In this document: positions 22,504-30,364 of the stretch, piece by piece
Layout of the letters: each line of letters starts with the position of its first letter
How positions within the stretch are numbered: the stretch's first letter is position 1
Origin: Natronohydrobacter sp.
GTDB taxonomy: Bacteria; Pseudomonadota; Alphaproteobacteria; Rhodobacterales; Rhodobacteraceae
Reading direction: 5' to 3'
Assembly: GCA_007117255.1 (NCBI GenBank)
Contig: SKGU01000108.1
Location: 1-31,004 of the forward strand
Length of the DNA stretch: 31,004 nt
Notes under the pieces: generated by a model
The model's database searches: none
Told to the model about the DNA's origin: nothing
The model's input: only the letters and a program-made list of their open reading frames with translations
Position numbers and translations under genes: made by a program

Positions 22504-23502
22504 ATGGCCAATATCACGATCAGCCCCAAAGATGCCGAAGATCTCGCGCTCGCGGCTTTTGCCGCCGCCGGGTTGTCGGAAGCGCGGGCACGCCCCGCCG
22601 CGCGTGCGCTGGTGCAGGCCGAACAGGACGGGTTGCCGTCGCATGGCCTGGCGCGGGTGCCGTTCTATGCGGCACAACTTCGCAGCGGCAAGGTCGTCGC
22701 CGGGGCCGAGCCAAGGCTTGTCCGCAATGGTGCGGTGATCCGCGTGGATGCCGGTTTCGGGCTGGCCTTCGCCGCCATCGAGGCGGGGGCAGAGGCCGCC
22801 CGCGAGACCGCGCGCGACCTGGGCGTGGCCGTGGTCAGCATCACGCATTCGCATCACTTCGGCGTCGCCGGACATGCGGTCGAACCCTTTGCACGCGAAG
22901 GTCTGATTGCGCTCGCGCTCTCGAATTCACCGGCAGCGATGGCCCCCTGGGGCGGGAACCGCGCGCTCTATGGCACCAATCCGATTGCCTTTGCCTGCCC
23001 GCGCGCCACGGGCGCACCGCTGCTGATTGACCTGTCACTCAGCCATGTCGCGCGCGGCAAGGTCATGCTGGCGCAGAAATCGGGCCAGCCCATCCCCGAA
23101 GGCTGGGCGCTGGATGCGCAAGGCGCGCCAACCACCGACGCTGATGCCGCGATGGCCGGAACCATGGTGCCCTCGGGCGGGGCAAAAGGTGCGGCCCTCG
23201 CGCTGATGGTCGAATTGCTGACCGCCGGACTCGCCGGGGCGAATTTTGCCTTTCAGGCCAGCTCGCTCTTTGACGACAAAGGGCCGCCACCGGATCTGGC
23301 GCATTTCATCCTGGCGCTCGACCCGGCGCGCTTCGCGCCCGGCTTCACAGACCGCGCCGAGGCGATGTTCGCCGCCATCGAGGCACAGGACGGTGCCCGT
23401 CTGCCCGGCGCGCGCCGCTTTGCCGAGCGCGGCGAGATGATCCGGATTTCACAACAACTTCACGACACGCTCACGAGCCTTGCTCAAGGCAAGCCGGGCT
23501 AA
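22504..23502 (+). CDS. comC: (R)-sulfolactate dehydrogenase, Ldh/malate dehydrogenase type-2 family (ComC)
   Basis: This NAD(P)-dependent 2-hydroxy acid dehydrogenase of the YlbC/MdhB (Ldh_2) family has 332 residues. Family segments are DGLPSHGLARVPFY near residue 41, SHHFGVAGHAVEPFA near 116 and GTNPIAFACP near 158. SGGAKGAALALMVELLTAGLAG falls near 220. Since suyAB follow at 17 bp, the expected role is to reduce 3-sulfopyruvate to (R)-sulfolactate, the enantiomer cleaved by SuyAB. The matching (S)-sulfolactate dehydrogenase SlcC is not in this window. Sequence alone cannot separate sulfolactate from malate or lactate specificity. GAGG lies 8 bases before the ATG. Confidence 0.78.
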   Translation: MANITISPKDAEDLALAAFAAAGLSEARARPAARALVQAEQDGLPSHGLARVPFYAAQLRSGKVVAGAEPRLVRNGAVIRVDAGFGLAFAAIEAGAEAARETARDLGVAVVSITHSHHFGVAGHAVEPFAREGLIALALSNSPAAMAPWGGNRALYGTNPIAFACPRATGAPLLIDLSLSHVARGKVMLAQKSGQPIPEGWALDAQGAPTTDADAAMAGTMVPSGGAKGAALALMVELLTAGLAGANFAFQASSLFDDKGPPPDLAHFILALDPARFAPGFTDRAEAMFAAIEAQDGARLPGARRFAERGEMIRISQQLHDTLTSLAQGKPG

Positions 23503-23519
23503 TTCAAAGGGGGATCAAC

Positions 23520-23816
23520 ATGACTGCAAACACGCATCCGCAACTGCTTGTCCATGACAAGGCCGACAATGTCGGTGTCGTCGTGGTGGAAGGGCTGAGT
23601 GCAGGCACCGACATGCTCTGTGTCTGCACCGAAGACAATTCCGATTTCCGCCTGACCGCCAAGGCCGATATTCCCATCGGCCACAAGGTCGCACTGAAAG
23701 ACCTGAAGGCGGGCGACACGGTCATCAAATATGGCGAGGATATCGGCAAGATGGTGGGTCCGGCCGAGACCGGCGGCCATGTCCACACCCATAATCTGAA
23801 AACCAAACGCTGGTAA
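23520..23816 (+). CDS. suyA: (2R)-sulfolactate sulfo-lyase, alpha subunit (SuyA)
   Basis: SuyA and SuyB together split (R)-3-sulfolactate into pyruvate and sulfite. The 98-residue protein corresponds to the N-terminal SAF-type domain of altronate dehydratases. It reads LLVHDKADNVGVVVVEGLSAGTD, then IPIGHKVALKDLKAGDTVIKYGEDIGKM, and ends HVHTHNLKTKRW, a usual ending for this domain. AAAGGGGG precedes the ATG. The stop codon overlaps the Shine-Dalgarno site TAAGGAG of suyB. Confidence 0.9.
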   Translation: MTANTHPQLLVHDKADNVGVVVVEGLSAGTDMLCVCTEDNSDFRLTAKADIPIGHKVALKDLKAGDTVIKYGEDIGKMVGPAETGGHVHTHNLKTKRW

Positions 23817-23828
23817 GGAGCACAAGCA

Positions 23829-25010
23829 ATGGCATTCGATTTCACGGAAACGACCGTCAAGGCATGGCGCCGCGAGAATGGCCGCGTCGGTGTGCGCAAC
23901 CATGTGCTGATCCTGCCAGTGGACGATATCTCCAACGCCGCCTGCGAGGCAGTGGCCAATAACGTCAAGGGCACGATGGCGATCCCGCATGCCTATGGGA
24001 GGCTGCAATTCGGCGAGGATCTCGACCTGCATTTCCGCACCATCATCGGCACGGGGGCGAACCCGAATGTCGCCGCTGTCGTGGTGATCGGGATCGAGCC
24101 GGAATGGACCAAGATCATCGTTGACGGTATTGCCGCCACCGGCAAGCCGGTCGAGGGGTTCTGGATCGAGCAGAACGGCGATTTCGAGACGATCCGTCGC
24201 GCAAGCTGGAAAGCCAAGGAATTCGTCCACTGGGCGACCGAATTGCAGAAAGAGGACTGCCCGCTCACCGATCTCTGGGTCTCGACCAAATGCGGTGAGA
24301 GCGACACGACGACGGGCCTCTCCTCCTGCCCGACCGTCGGCAACATGTATGACAAGCTCCTGCCGCACGGGCTTTATGGTGTGTTCGGCGAGACTTCGGA
24401 GATCACCGGGGCCGAGCATATCTGCGAGAAGCGCGCCGCAAACCCCGAAGCAGCCGCCAAGTTCCGCAAGACTTGGCAGGCCTATACCGATGACGTGATC
24501 GAGGCGCACAAGACTTCCGATCTCTCCGACAGCCAGCCCACCAAGGGCAACATTCTGGGCGGCCTGACCACGATCGAGGAAAAGGCACTGGGCAATCTGG
24601 AGAAGATCGGGCGGACATCGACCTATATCGATGTGCTTGAACCCGCCGAAGCCCCCGCCAAGGGGCGGGGACTGTATTACATGGACACCTCTTCGGCGGC
24701 TGCCGAATGCGTGACCCTGATGGCGGCTGCGGGCTATGTCATCCATACCTTCCCCACGGGCCAAGGCAATGTGGTCGGCAACCCGATCGTGCCGGTGATC
24801 AAGATTTCGGGCAATCCGCGCACGCTGCGGACAATGTCCGAGCATATCGATGTCGATGTGACCGGGGTGCTGCGCCGCGACATGACCATCGATCAGGCGG
24901 GCGATGCGCTGATCGAGATGATCAAACGCACGGCGAATGGCCGCTTCACCGCTGCCGAGGCGTTGGGGCATCGCGAGTTCTCGATGACCAAGCTTTACCG
25001 GTCGGCCTGA
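23829..25010 (+). CDS. suyB: (2R)-sulfolactate sulfo-lyase, beta subunit (SuyB)
   Basis: The large subunit of the iron-dependent sulfo-lyase is homologous to the catalytic part of UxaA altronate dehydratase. The 393-residue protein begins with RRENGRVGVRNHVLILP and contains AIPHAYGRLQF near 51, STKCGESDTTTGLSSCPTVGN (about 152-172) and GETSEITGAEH. FPTGQGNVVGNPIVPVIKISGNP comes near the end. Cysteines in the CGESDTTTGL block are candidates for metal binding. The separate alpha and beta genes, with comC and an exporter gene, distinguish it from sugar-acid dehydratases. A strong terminator follows. Confidence 0.92.
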   Translation: MAFDFTETTVKAWRRENGRVGVRNHVLILPVDDISNAACEAVANNVKGTMAIPHAYGRLQFGEDLDLHFRTIIGTGANPNVAAVVVIGIEPEWTKIIVDGIAATGKPVEGFWIEQNGDFETIRRASWKAKEFVHWATELQKEDCPLTDLWVSTKCGESDTTTGLSSCPTVGNMYDKLLPHGLYGVFGETSEITGAEHICEKRAANPEAAAKFRKTWQAYTDDVIEAHKTSDLSDSQPTKGNILGGLTTIEEKALGNLEKIGRTSTYIDVLEPAEAPAKGRGLYYMDTSSAAAECVTLMAAAGYVIHTFPTGQGNVVGNPIVPVIKISGNPRTLRTMSEHIDVDVTGVLRRDMTIDQAGDALIEMIKRTANGRFTAAEALGHREFSMTKLYRSA

Positions 25011-25034
25011 TCCGAGTGCAGCAATGCAGCCAGT

Positions 25035-25068
25035 CGGGCGGGCCGCATGGCCCGCCCGCTCTTTTTCT
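25035..25068 (+). terminator. Rho-independent terminator after suyB
   Basis: CGGGCGGGCC and GGCCCGCCCG form a perfect 10-bp GC stem with a GCAT loop, followed by CTCTTTTTCT. It begins 24 bp after the suyB stop and ends 78 bp before suyZ. suyZ therefore depends either on readthrough or on its own promoter. Confidence 0.88.
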
Positions 25069-25146
25069 GATGTCGCATGGTCGGGCATCTCGGAACCGCG
25101 CAGCAGTTTGGACAACATGCTTTAGGTTGAAGGCAGGGTCAGCAGA

Positions 25147-26151
25147 ATGATCGAGCGCGCGCGCAACACGATTGCCCCATTGGCGCCGGGGCTGATGCTG
25201 GCTGCGACCATTGCGGCGGCGGCCGCCTTCCTTAGCGCGCATTACGGGGCCCCCGTGATGCTGTTTGCGCTGCTCATCGGCATGGCGTTCAACTTCCTGC
25301 ATGAGGACGGCCCGTGTCGCGCGGGTATCGAATTCGCCGCGAAATTCGTGCTGCGGCTCGGGGTGGGGCTGCTTGGCATCCGCATCGCGCTTGACGATCT
25401 GGCACAGATCGGGCTGACCGGCGCGGGTGTGCTGCTGGCTCTGATCGGATTGACCATCGCCACCGGCTTCATCGCGGCACCCCTGTTCCGCCGCCAGTGG
25501 CGTTTCGCCCTGCTGACCGGGGGCGCGGTCGCAATTTGTGGGGCGTCGGCTGCTCTCGCCATAGCTGCGGTCATCCCCCATAACGACAAGACCGAGCGCA
25601 ACACGCTGTTTACAGTCATCGCCGTCACGGCGCTGTCTACCATCGCCATGGTGCTTTACCCGCTGCTGTTCCAGATACTCGGATTTTCCGAATTGCAGCA
25701 GGGTTTCCTGATCGGGGCGACAATCCATGATGTCGCGCAAGTGGTGGGGGCCGGATTTTCCGTATCCGACAGGGCTGGCGAGATCGCGACCATCACCAAA
25801 CTGTTTCGCGTCGCTACGCTGCCCGTGGTGCTGATCGCCGTGGTGCTGACCCTGCGCCTGACACAGGTTGGCAAGGGCGAAGGGCGCATCCCGCTGCTGC
25901 CGTGGTTCATGCTGCTGTTTCTGGCGCTGGTGGGGCTCGGCAGTATCGCGAACCTGCCTGGCCCGCTCGTGGCACAGGTCGACATGTTTTCGCGTGCCTG
26001 CCTGATCACGGCAATCGCCGCGCTCGGGGTCAAGACCTCGCTGCGTGCGCTGAGCGCGGTCGGGGGCGGGCATCTGGCCATTGTCGTGATCGAGACACTG
26101 GCGCTTCTGGCCTTTGCAACAGGGGCGCTGATCTTGCTGGACCTGCTCTGA
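25147..26151 (+). CDS. suyZ: Sulfite/sulfate exporter family protein (YeiH/UPF0324, SuyZ type)
   Basis: This 334-residue integral membrane protein belongs to the YeiH / putative sulfate exporter family. It has about ten hydrophobic segments and the conserved blocks LRLGVGLLGIRI, TGGAVAICGASAALAIAAVI and LIGATIHDVAQVVGAG. Sulfonate degraders place such a gene next to the desulfonating enzyme. It would export the sulfite, or sulfate formed from it, released by SuyAB. Direct transport data for the family are limited, so the substrate is an inference from context. The ATG has AGGCAGGG upstream. Confidence 0.82.
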   Translation: MIERARNTIAPLAPGLMLAATIAAAAAFLSAHYGAPVMLFALLIGMAFNFLHEDGPCRAGIEFAAKFVLRLGVGLLGIRIALDDLAQIGLTGAGVLLALIGLTIATGFIAAPLFRRQWRFALLTGGAVAICGASAALAIAAVIPHNDKTERNTLFTVIAVTALSTIAMVLYPLLFQILGFSELQQGFLIGATIHDVAQVVGAGFSVSDRAGEIATITKLFRVATLPVVLIAVVLTLRLTQVGKGEGRIPLLPWFMLLFLALVGLGSIANLPGPLVAQVDMFSRACLITAIAALGVKTSLRALSAVGGGHLAIVVIETLALLAFATGALILLDLL

Positions 26152-26245
26152 GCACCAGTCGCGCTACGCCCGTTTCAAAAGGTATGTTGGCCAATCCCCC
26201 AAAGACCCGGCACAAACGGAGGCGCCGCTTTCCAGACCCTGCTCG

Positions 26246-27955
26246 TCAATGGCTTTCCCGTGTCACGGGGCGGGTGTCCTTGCCGACAAGGAAATCCAGA
26301 TCGGCGCCGCGGTCGGCCTGCAGGACGTGATCGACATAGAGCTTCGCGTAGCCGCGCGTGTAATGCGGCGGGTCGGGAGTCCAGGCGGCGCGGCGGACCT
26401 CCAGTTCCGCCTCATTTACCAGCAGCGTCAACTCGCCCCGACTGGCCGAGAGGCGGATGCGGTCGCCGGTGCGCACCAGTGCCAGAGGGCCGCCCGCCTG
26501 CGCCTCGGGGGCGACATGCAGGACCACGGTGCCAAACGCTGTGCCAGACATGCGCGCATCCGAGACACGCACCATGTCGCGCACGCCCTGTGTTACCAGT
26601 TTCGCCGGGATCGGCATGTTGCCGACCTCAGGCATGCCGGGATATCCCTTTGGCCCACAACCCTTCAGCACCAGCACGGTCTCGGGCGTCACGGGCAGGT
26701 CGTCCCGGTCGATCTCGGCCTTGAGCTGCTCGATACTCTCGAAGACATAGGCGGGGCCCTCATGCTCCAGCAGCGCGTCAGTGGCTGCCGAGGGTTTCAC
26801 GATGGCCCCGTCCGGGGCCAGATTGCCGCGCAGCACACGCAGACCGGCGGCGGGTTTGACGGGATTGGAGAGCGGGCGGATAACATCCTCGTTGAAGATC
26901 TCGGCCCCTTCGGCATAGGCAGAGATTTCGCCACCCAGAACGGTACGCGCCGGACGCAGATGGTCGCGCAGCTGCGCCAGCACGGCAGGCATCCCCCCAG
27001 CATAGGCGAAATCCTCCATCAGGTATTTCCCTGAGGGCATGCAATTGACCAGCAGCGGCACATCGCGGCCCAACTCGAAATCGGCAAGGCTCAGGTCCAT
27101 GCCGACGCGCCCCGCGATCGCCAAGAGATGGACCACCGCATTGGTCGAGCCACCAACAGCCGCATTGGCAAGAACCGCGTTCTCGAACGCAGCGCGCGTC
27201 AGGATGTCGGAGGGTTTGAGGTCTTCCTCGACCATCTCGACAATCCTGCGACCGGTATGATGCGCAAGCGCGGTGCGGCGGGCATCGACCGCCGGAAGGG
27301 CTGCATTGGTCGGCAGCGCGAGGCCCATCGCCTCGACCAGCGAGGCCATGGTCGAGGCCGTCCCCATCGTCATGCACACACCCGCCGAGCGCGACATGCC
27401 CGACTCGGCCGCCATGAAGTCCTGCAACGTCATGTCACCCGCGCGCACGGCTTCCGAGAATTTCCACACATCCGTCCCAGAGCCGATATCCCGCCCGCGC
27501 CACTTGCCGTTGAGCATCGGGCCGGAACTGACGACAATCGTGGGCAGATCGACCGACCCCGCGCCCATGAGTTGCCCCGGCGTGGTCTTGTCGCAACCGC
27601 CCAAGAGCACCACGCCGTCAATCCCATAGGCGCGGATACACTCTTCCACGTCCATCGCCAGCAGGTTGCGGAACAGCATCGCCGTGGGCTTCATCTGCGT
27701 CTCGCCAAGGCTCGTCACCGGGAACTCGACCGGAAAGCCGCCCGCCTCCCAAACGCCGCGCTTCACGGCTTCAGCAAGCATACGCAACCCGGAGTTGCAG
27801 GGTGTGAGTTCTGACCATGTGTTGCAGATGCCAATGATCGGGCGGCCATCAAACGCATGGTCGGGAAAGCCCTGATTCTTCATCCAGGACCGGTGGATGA
27901 AACCGTCGCGGTCAAGCTTGCCATACCATGCAGCGGAGCGGCGGGGTTTCTTCAT
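26246..27955 (-). CDS. IlvD/Edd-family dehydratase, sugar-acid type
   Basis: This [2Fe-2S] dehydratase has 569 residues. The three cluster cysteines are C53 (ELTPCN), C121 (GGCDKTTPG) and C194 (GVCMTMG). Their spacing, 68 and 73 residues, equals that recalled for L-arabinonate dehydratase, and K123 would be the Mg-binding lysine. The RSWMKNQGFPDH N-terminus also belongs to the pentonate/hexonate group rather than to true IlvD. It would dehydrate an aldonic acid to a 2-keto-3-deoxy acid. The gene converges on suyZ with a 94-bp gap. 6-deoxy-6-sulfogluconate dehydratase of the sulfo-Entner-Doudoroff route is in the same family, so a sulfosugar link is possible but unproven. The start at 27955 has AAGG upstream. 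Confidence 0.85.
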   Translation of the reverse strand: MKKPRRSAAWYGKLDRDGFIHRSWMKNQGFPDHAFDGRPIIGICNTWSELTPCNSGLRMLAEAVKRGVWEAGGFPVEFPVTSLGETQMKPTAMLFRNLLAMDVEECIRAYGIDGVVLLGGCDKTTPGQLMGAGSVDLPTIVVSSGPMLNGKWRGRDIGSGTDVWKFSEAVRAGDMTLQDFMAAESGMSRSAGVCMTMGTASTMASLVEAMGLALPTNAALPAVDARRTALAHHTGRRIVEMVEEDLKPSDILTRAAFENAVLANAAVGGSTNAVVHLLAIAGRVGMDLSLADFELGRDVPLLVNCMPSGKYLMEDFAYAGGMPAVLAQLRDHLRPARTVLGGEISAYAEGAEIFNEDVIRPLSNPVKPAAGLRVLRGNLAPDGAIVKPSAATDALLEHEGPAYVFESIEQLKAEIDRDDLPVTPETVLVLKGCGPKGYPGMPEVGNMPIPAKLVTQGVRDMVRVSDARMSGTAFGTVVLHVAPEAQAGGPLALVRTGDRIRLSASRGELTLLVNEAELEVRRAAWTPDPPHYTRGYAKLYVDHVLQADRGADLDFLVGKDTRPVTRESH

Positions 27956-28797
27956 ACTGGGCCTTTGGTCCGGGGGTTGCAGGGGGGTCGGGCGTTTTCG
28001 GCAAGATGAAGGCAAGCCCGTTTCAGCGCAACCGCATTCCGTAGCCGCGTCGAAGAAACCCTCCGTTTCGTAATAAGCCTAAACTGTCCCAACCACGCTG
28101 AAACCAGATACTTGTTCAAGATATGCCCGGGGAAATAATCGAGACGAAACTGGGCGGCGAGCGCACCGGAGCGCTCACTGCGCCGGTCCTTGCGGCCTGC
28201 TTGTCTTACGCGAAGCTGCTCAGCTCGAAACTGCGACTGACGATCTCGGATGAAAGACAGCATTGGCCAGCACGACACACGGACATGACCTGCGCGCAGG
28301 TGCTGGCCATCGCCCGGGAACTGGGCTAGGCTTTGGTTGAACACGTCTGAACTGGGATGAAGACCACGCGTGCGCCTTTGCCGGCGAGATACCGCCAGTC
28401 ACAGAACCCTGCGGTTACATGGCCCGGCTTGTGGCGTAAATCGCTGTGCGTCGATGATGCGCTGGCGATTGGCATTGCAAGAGAATCTGACAAACCAGCT
28501 GTTTTTTCGGGTCATCAGGCTGCCTCGCACAGTATTTGCCCAAACCGCTCCGCCAATGCCGCAACGGCCCCTCCATACCAGTGCTCGCGCTGGCCGCTCA
28601 TGCCTGTGGGGTCTTGCAGCAGCGGGCGCGTGTCGCATGAGGGTGCGTCCGTCCCGAAGGTGCCGAGCCATCCTTCCAGCGGTCCTGACGCGGCGGGATC
28701 CGGCCCCAGCGCATGACCATCCGCCCGAAGTATCTGTCACACCGCAGCCTCGCTGCTGCCGAACCCGTTGATCAAACATGTCAGTTCAGGAACAGCC
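27956..28797. other. Long intergenic region, no convincing gene
   Basis: About 840 bp separate the leftward dehydratase from manC. Several short frames are open but none has both a ribosome site and a recognisable product. It includes a possible gene remnant at 28515-28736 and the promoters of both flanking genes. CTTGTTCAAG (28114-28123) is a small inverted repeat upstream of the dehydratase. No tRNA or clear insertion element was recognised. Confidence 0.4.
28515..28736 (-). pseudogene. Possible C-terminal remnant of an unidentified gene
   Basis: On the minus strand a 73-codon frame without an ATG before its middle reads protein-like sequence, including LEGWLGTFGTDAPSCDTRP and MSGQREHWYGGAVAALAERF, then stops. 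An in-frame stop lies just upstream (28737-28739). The amino-acid composition looks more natural than in the overlapping frames, which suggests the tail of a lost gene. I do not recognise the family, and chance is not excluded. Confidence 0.2.
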
Positions 28798-30243
28798 ATG
28801 ACTGCAGATATTCACCCTGTCCTGCTTTGTGGTGGGTCCGGCACGCGGCTTTGGCCCCTGTCCCGCAAGAGCTATCCGAAACAGTTCGCCCGCGTCACGG
28901 GGTCCGAAAGCCTGTTTCAGGCTTCGGCCAAACGGCTTTCAGGGGACGGGTTTGCCGCGCCCATGGTCGTTTCCGGTGCCGATTTCCGCTTCATTGTCAC
29001 CGAACAGCTTGCCGCAGCGGAACTTTCGCCCGCCGATATTCTGCTCGAACCTGCCGCGCGCAACACCGCCCCGGCGGTCTGTGTCGCCGCGCTGACGCTT
29101 GAGGCGCGCGCGCCCGGAGCGCTGATGCTGGTCGCACCTTCGGATCATGTCATCCCGGGCACAGAGCGGTTCCGGGCGTCAGTACAGGCCGCTGTTCCCG
29201 CAGCACAGGCGGGCAAACTGGTGACTTTCGGCATCCGCCCTGACCGCCCTGAAACCGGCTATGGCTGGCTGGAACTGGATCAGCCGCCAGCAAATGAAAC
29301 CGTACCCGTTGCGCAGGCGTTGCGTGGCTTCGTTGAAAAACCTGACAGTGCAAGCGCCGAGCGGATGCTGGCCAGCGGCCACTTTCTATGGAACGCGGGT
29401 ATCTTCCTGTTCACCACCAGTGCCATCCTGGCGGCATTCCGAACCCATGCGCCGGCGCTACTCGACGGCGCCGCCGCCGCTCTCGCAGCGGCTGAGCGCG
29501 ACCTGGGTTTCACCCGTCTTGCCCCGGAAGCCTGGGCCGGGCTGGAAGACATCTCGATTGATTATGCCGTGATGGAAAAGGCAGAGAACCTCTACGTATT
29601 GCCCTATCGCGGACGCTGGTCGGATCTTGGCGGTTGGGAAGCCGTGTGGCGCGAAGAGGGACCAGATGCGCAGGGCATCGTGACAACTGGACCTGCGACC
29701 GCAATCGAGTGCCATGACAGCCTGCTGCGCGCTGAAAGTGCAGATCAGCAACTGGTGGGGATCGGCCTGGAGAACATCATTGCCGTGGCAATGCCAGATG
29801 CGGTTCTGGTCGCACATAAGGATCGGGCGCAAGATGTAAAGCTGGCGGTGCAACGGCTGAAGGCCGAAAACGTGGCGCAGGCCGAAACCCTGCCGCGGGA
29901 TTATCGTCCATGGGGCTGGTATGAAAGCTTGGTGATCGGCCCCCGCTTTCAGGTCAAGCGCATCGTCGTCCACCCCGGCGCGGCGCTGTCTCTGCAAAGC
30001 CACCACCACCGTGCCGAACACTGGATCGTGGTGGAAGGCACCGCTCGCGTCACCATCGATGACGCGGTGCGGCTGGTCAGCGAGAACCAATCCGTGTTCA
30101 TCCCGCTCGGAGCCGTGCACCGATTGGAAAATCCCGGCAAACTGCCACTGACATTGATCGAAGTTCAGACTGGTGCGTATCTGGGCGAGGATGACATCAT
30201 TCGCTTCGATGATGTCTACGCGCGCGGGCAAGAGACGAAATGA
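28798..30243 (+). CDS. manC: Mannose-1-phosphate guanylyltransferase / mannose-6-phosphate isomerase
   Basis: This bifunctional type II enzyme makes GDP-mannose for surface polysaccharides and can interconvert fructose-6-P and mannose-6-P. The 481-residue protein starts with the nucleotidyltransferase motif LCGGSGTRLWPLSR (9-22), followed by PKQF. It has LVAPSDHVI near 113, GFVEKPD near 178 and LWNAGIFLF near 197. The C-terminal cupin is the isomerase domain, with PRDYRPWGWYESLVIG, then FQVKRIVVHPGAALSLQSHHHRAEHWIVVEG. AGGAAC precedes the ATG at 28798, which is preferred to 28768. It has no recognisable polysaccharide partners in the window. Confidence 0.94.
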   Translation: MTADIHPVLLCGGSGTRLWPLSRKSYPKQFARVTGSESLFQASAKRLSGDGFAAPMVVSGADFRFIVTEQLAAAELSPADILLEPAARNTAPAVCVAALTLEARAPGALMLVAPSDHVIPGTERFRASVQAAVPAAQAGKLVTFGIRPDRPETGYGWLELDQPPANETVPVAQALRGFVEKPDSASAERMLASGHFLWNAGIFLFTTSAILAAFRTHAPALLDGAAAALAAAERDLGFTRLAPEAWAGLEDISIDYAVMEKAENLYVLPYRGRWSDLGGWEAVWREEGPDAQGIVTTGPATAIECHDSLLRAESADQQLVGIGLENIIAVAMPDAVLVAHKDRAQDVKLAVQRLKAENVAQAETLPRDYRPWGWYESLVIGPRFQVKRIVVHPGAALSLQSHHHRAEHWIVVEGTARVTIDDAVRLVSENQSVFIPLGAVHRLENPGKLPLTLIEVQTGAYLGEDDIIRFDDVYARGQETK

Positions 30244-30364
30244 TGCGCTGCATGAGCAATCTCTCTCAGGCAAGGGAGTGACACCGCATTCCGCCACCGG
30301 TCGCAGGTGCCATCCAGTCGGGTGACATCAGCTTAGCGGACGGTATCTCCGGCGGTGACTTGCT

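Noticed and set aside
23499..25118. 539-codon open frame on the minus strand opposite suyA/suyB
   Set aside because: suyA and suyB have clear motifs, coupling and ribosome sites. The antisense product is His/Asp/Gly-rich, as expected from reversed codon bias.
24946..26073. 375-codon minus-strand frame opposite suyZ
   Set aside because: It gives a highly Gln/Arg/His-rich product antisense to a membrane protein. It also crosses the terminator and has no family likeness.
28357..28771. Overlapping plus-strand frames of 119 and 133 codons upstream of manC
   Set aside because: Both have Arg/Ser/Pro-rich composition with no motif and no ribosome site, and they conflict with each other and with a more protein-like minus-strand frame.
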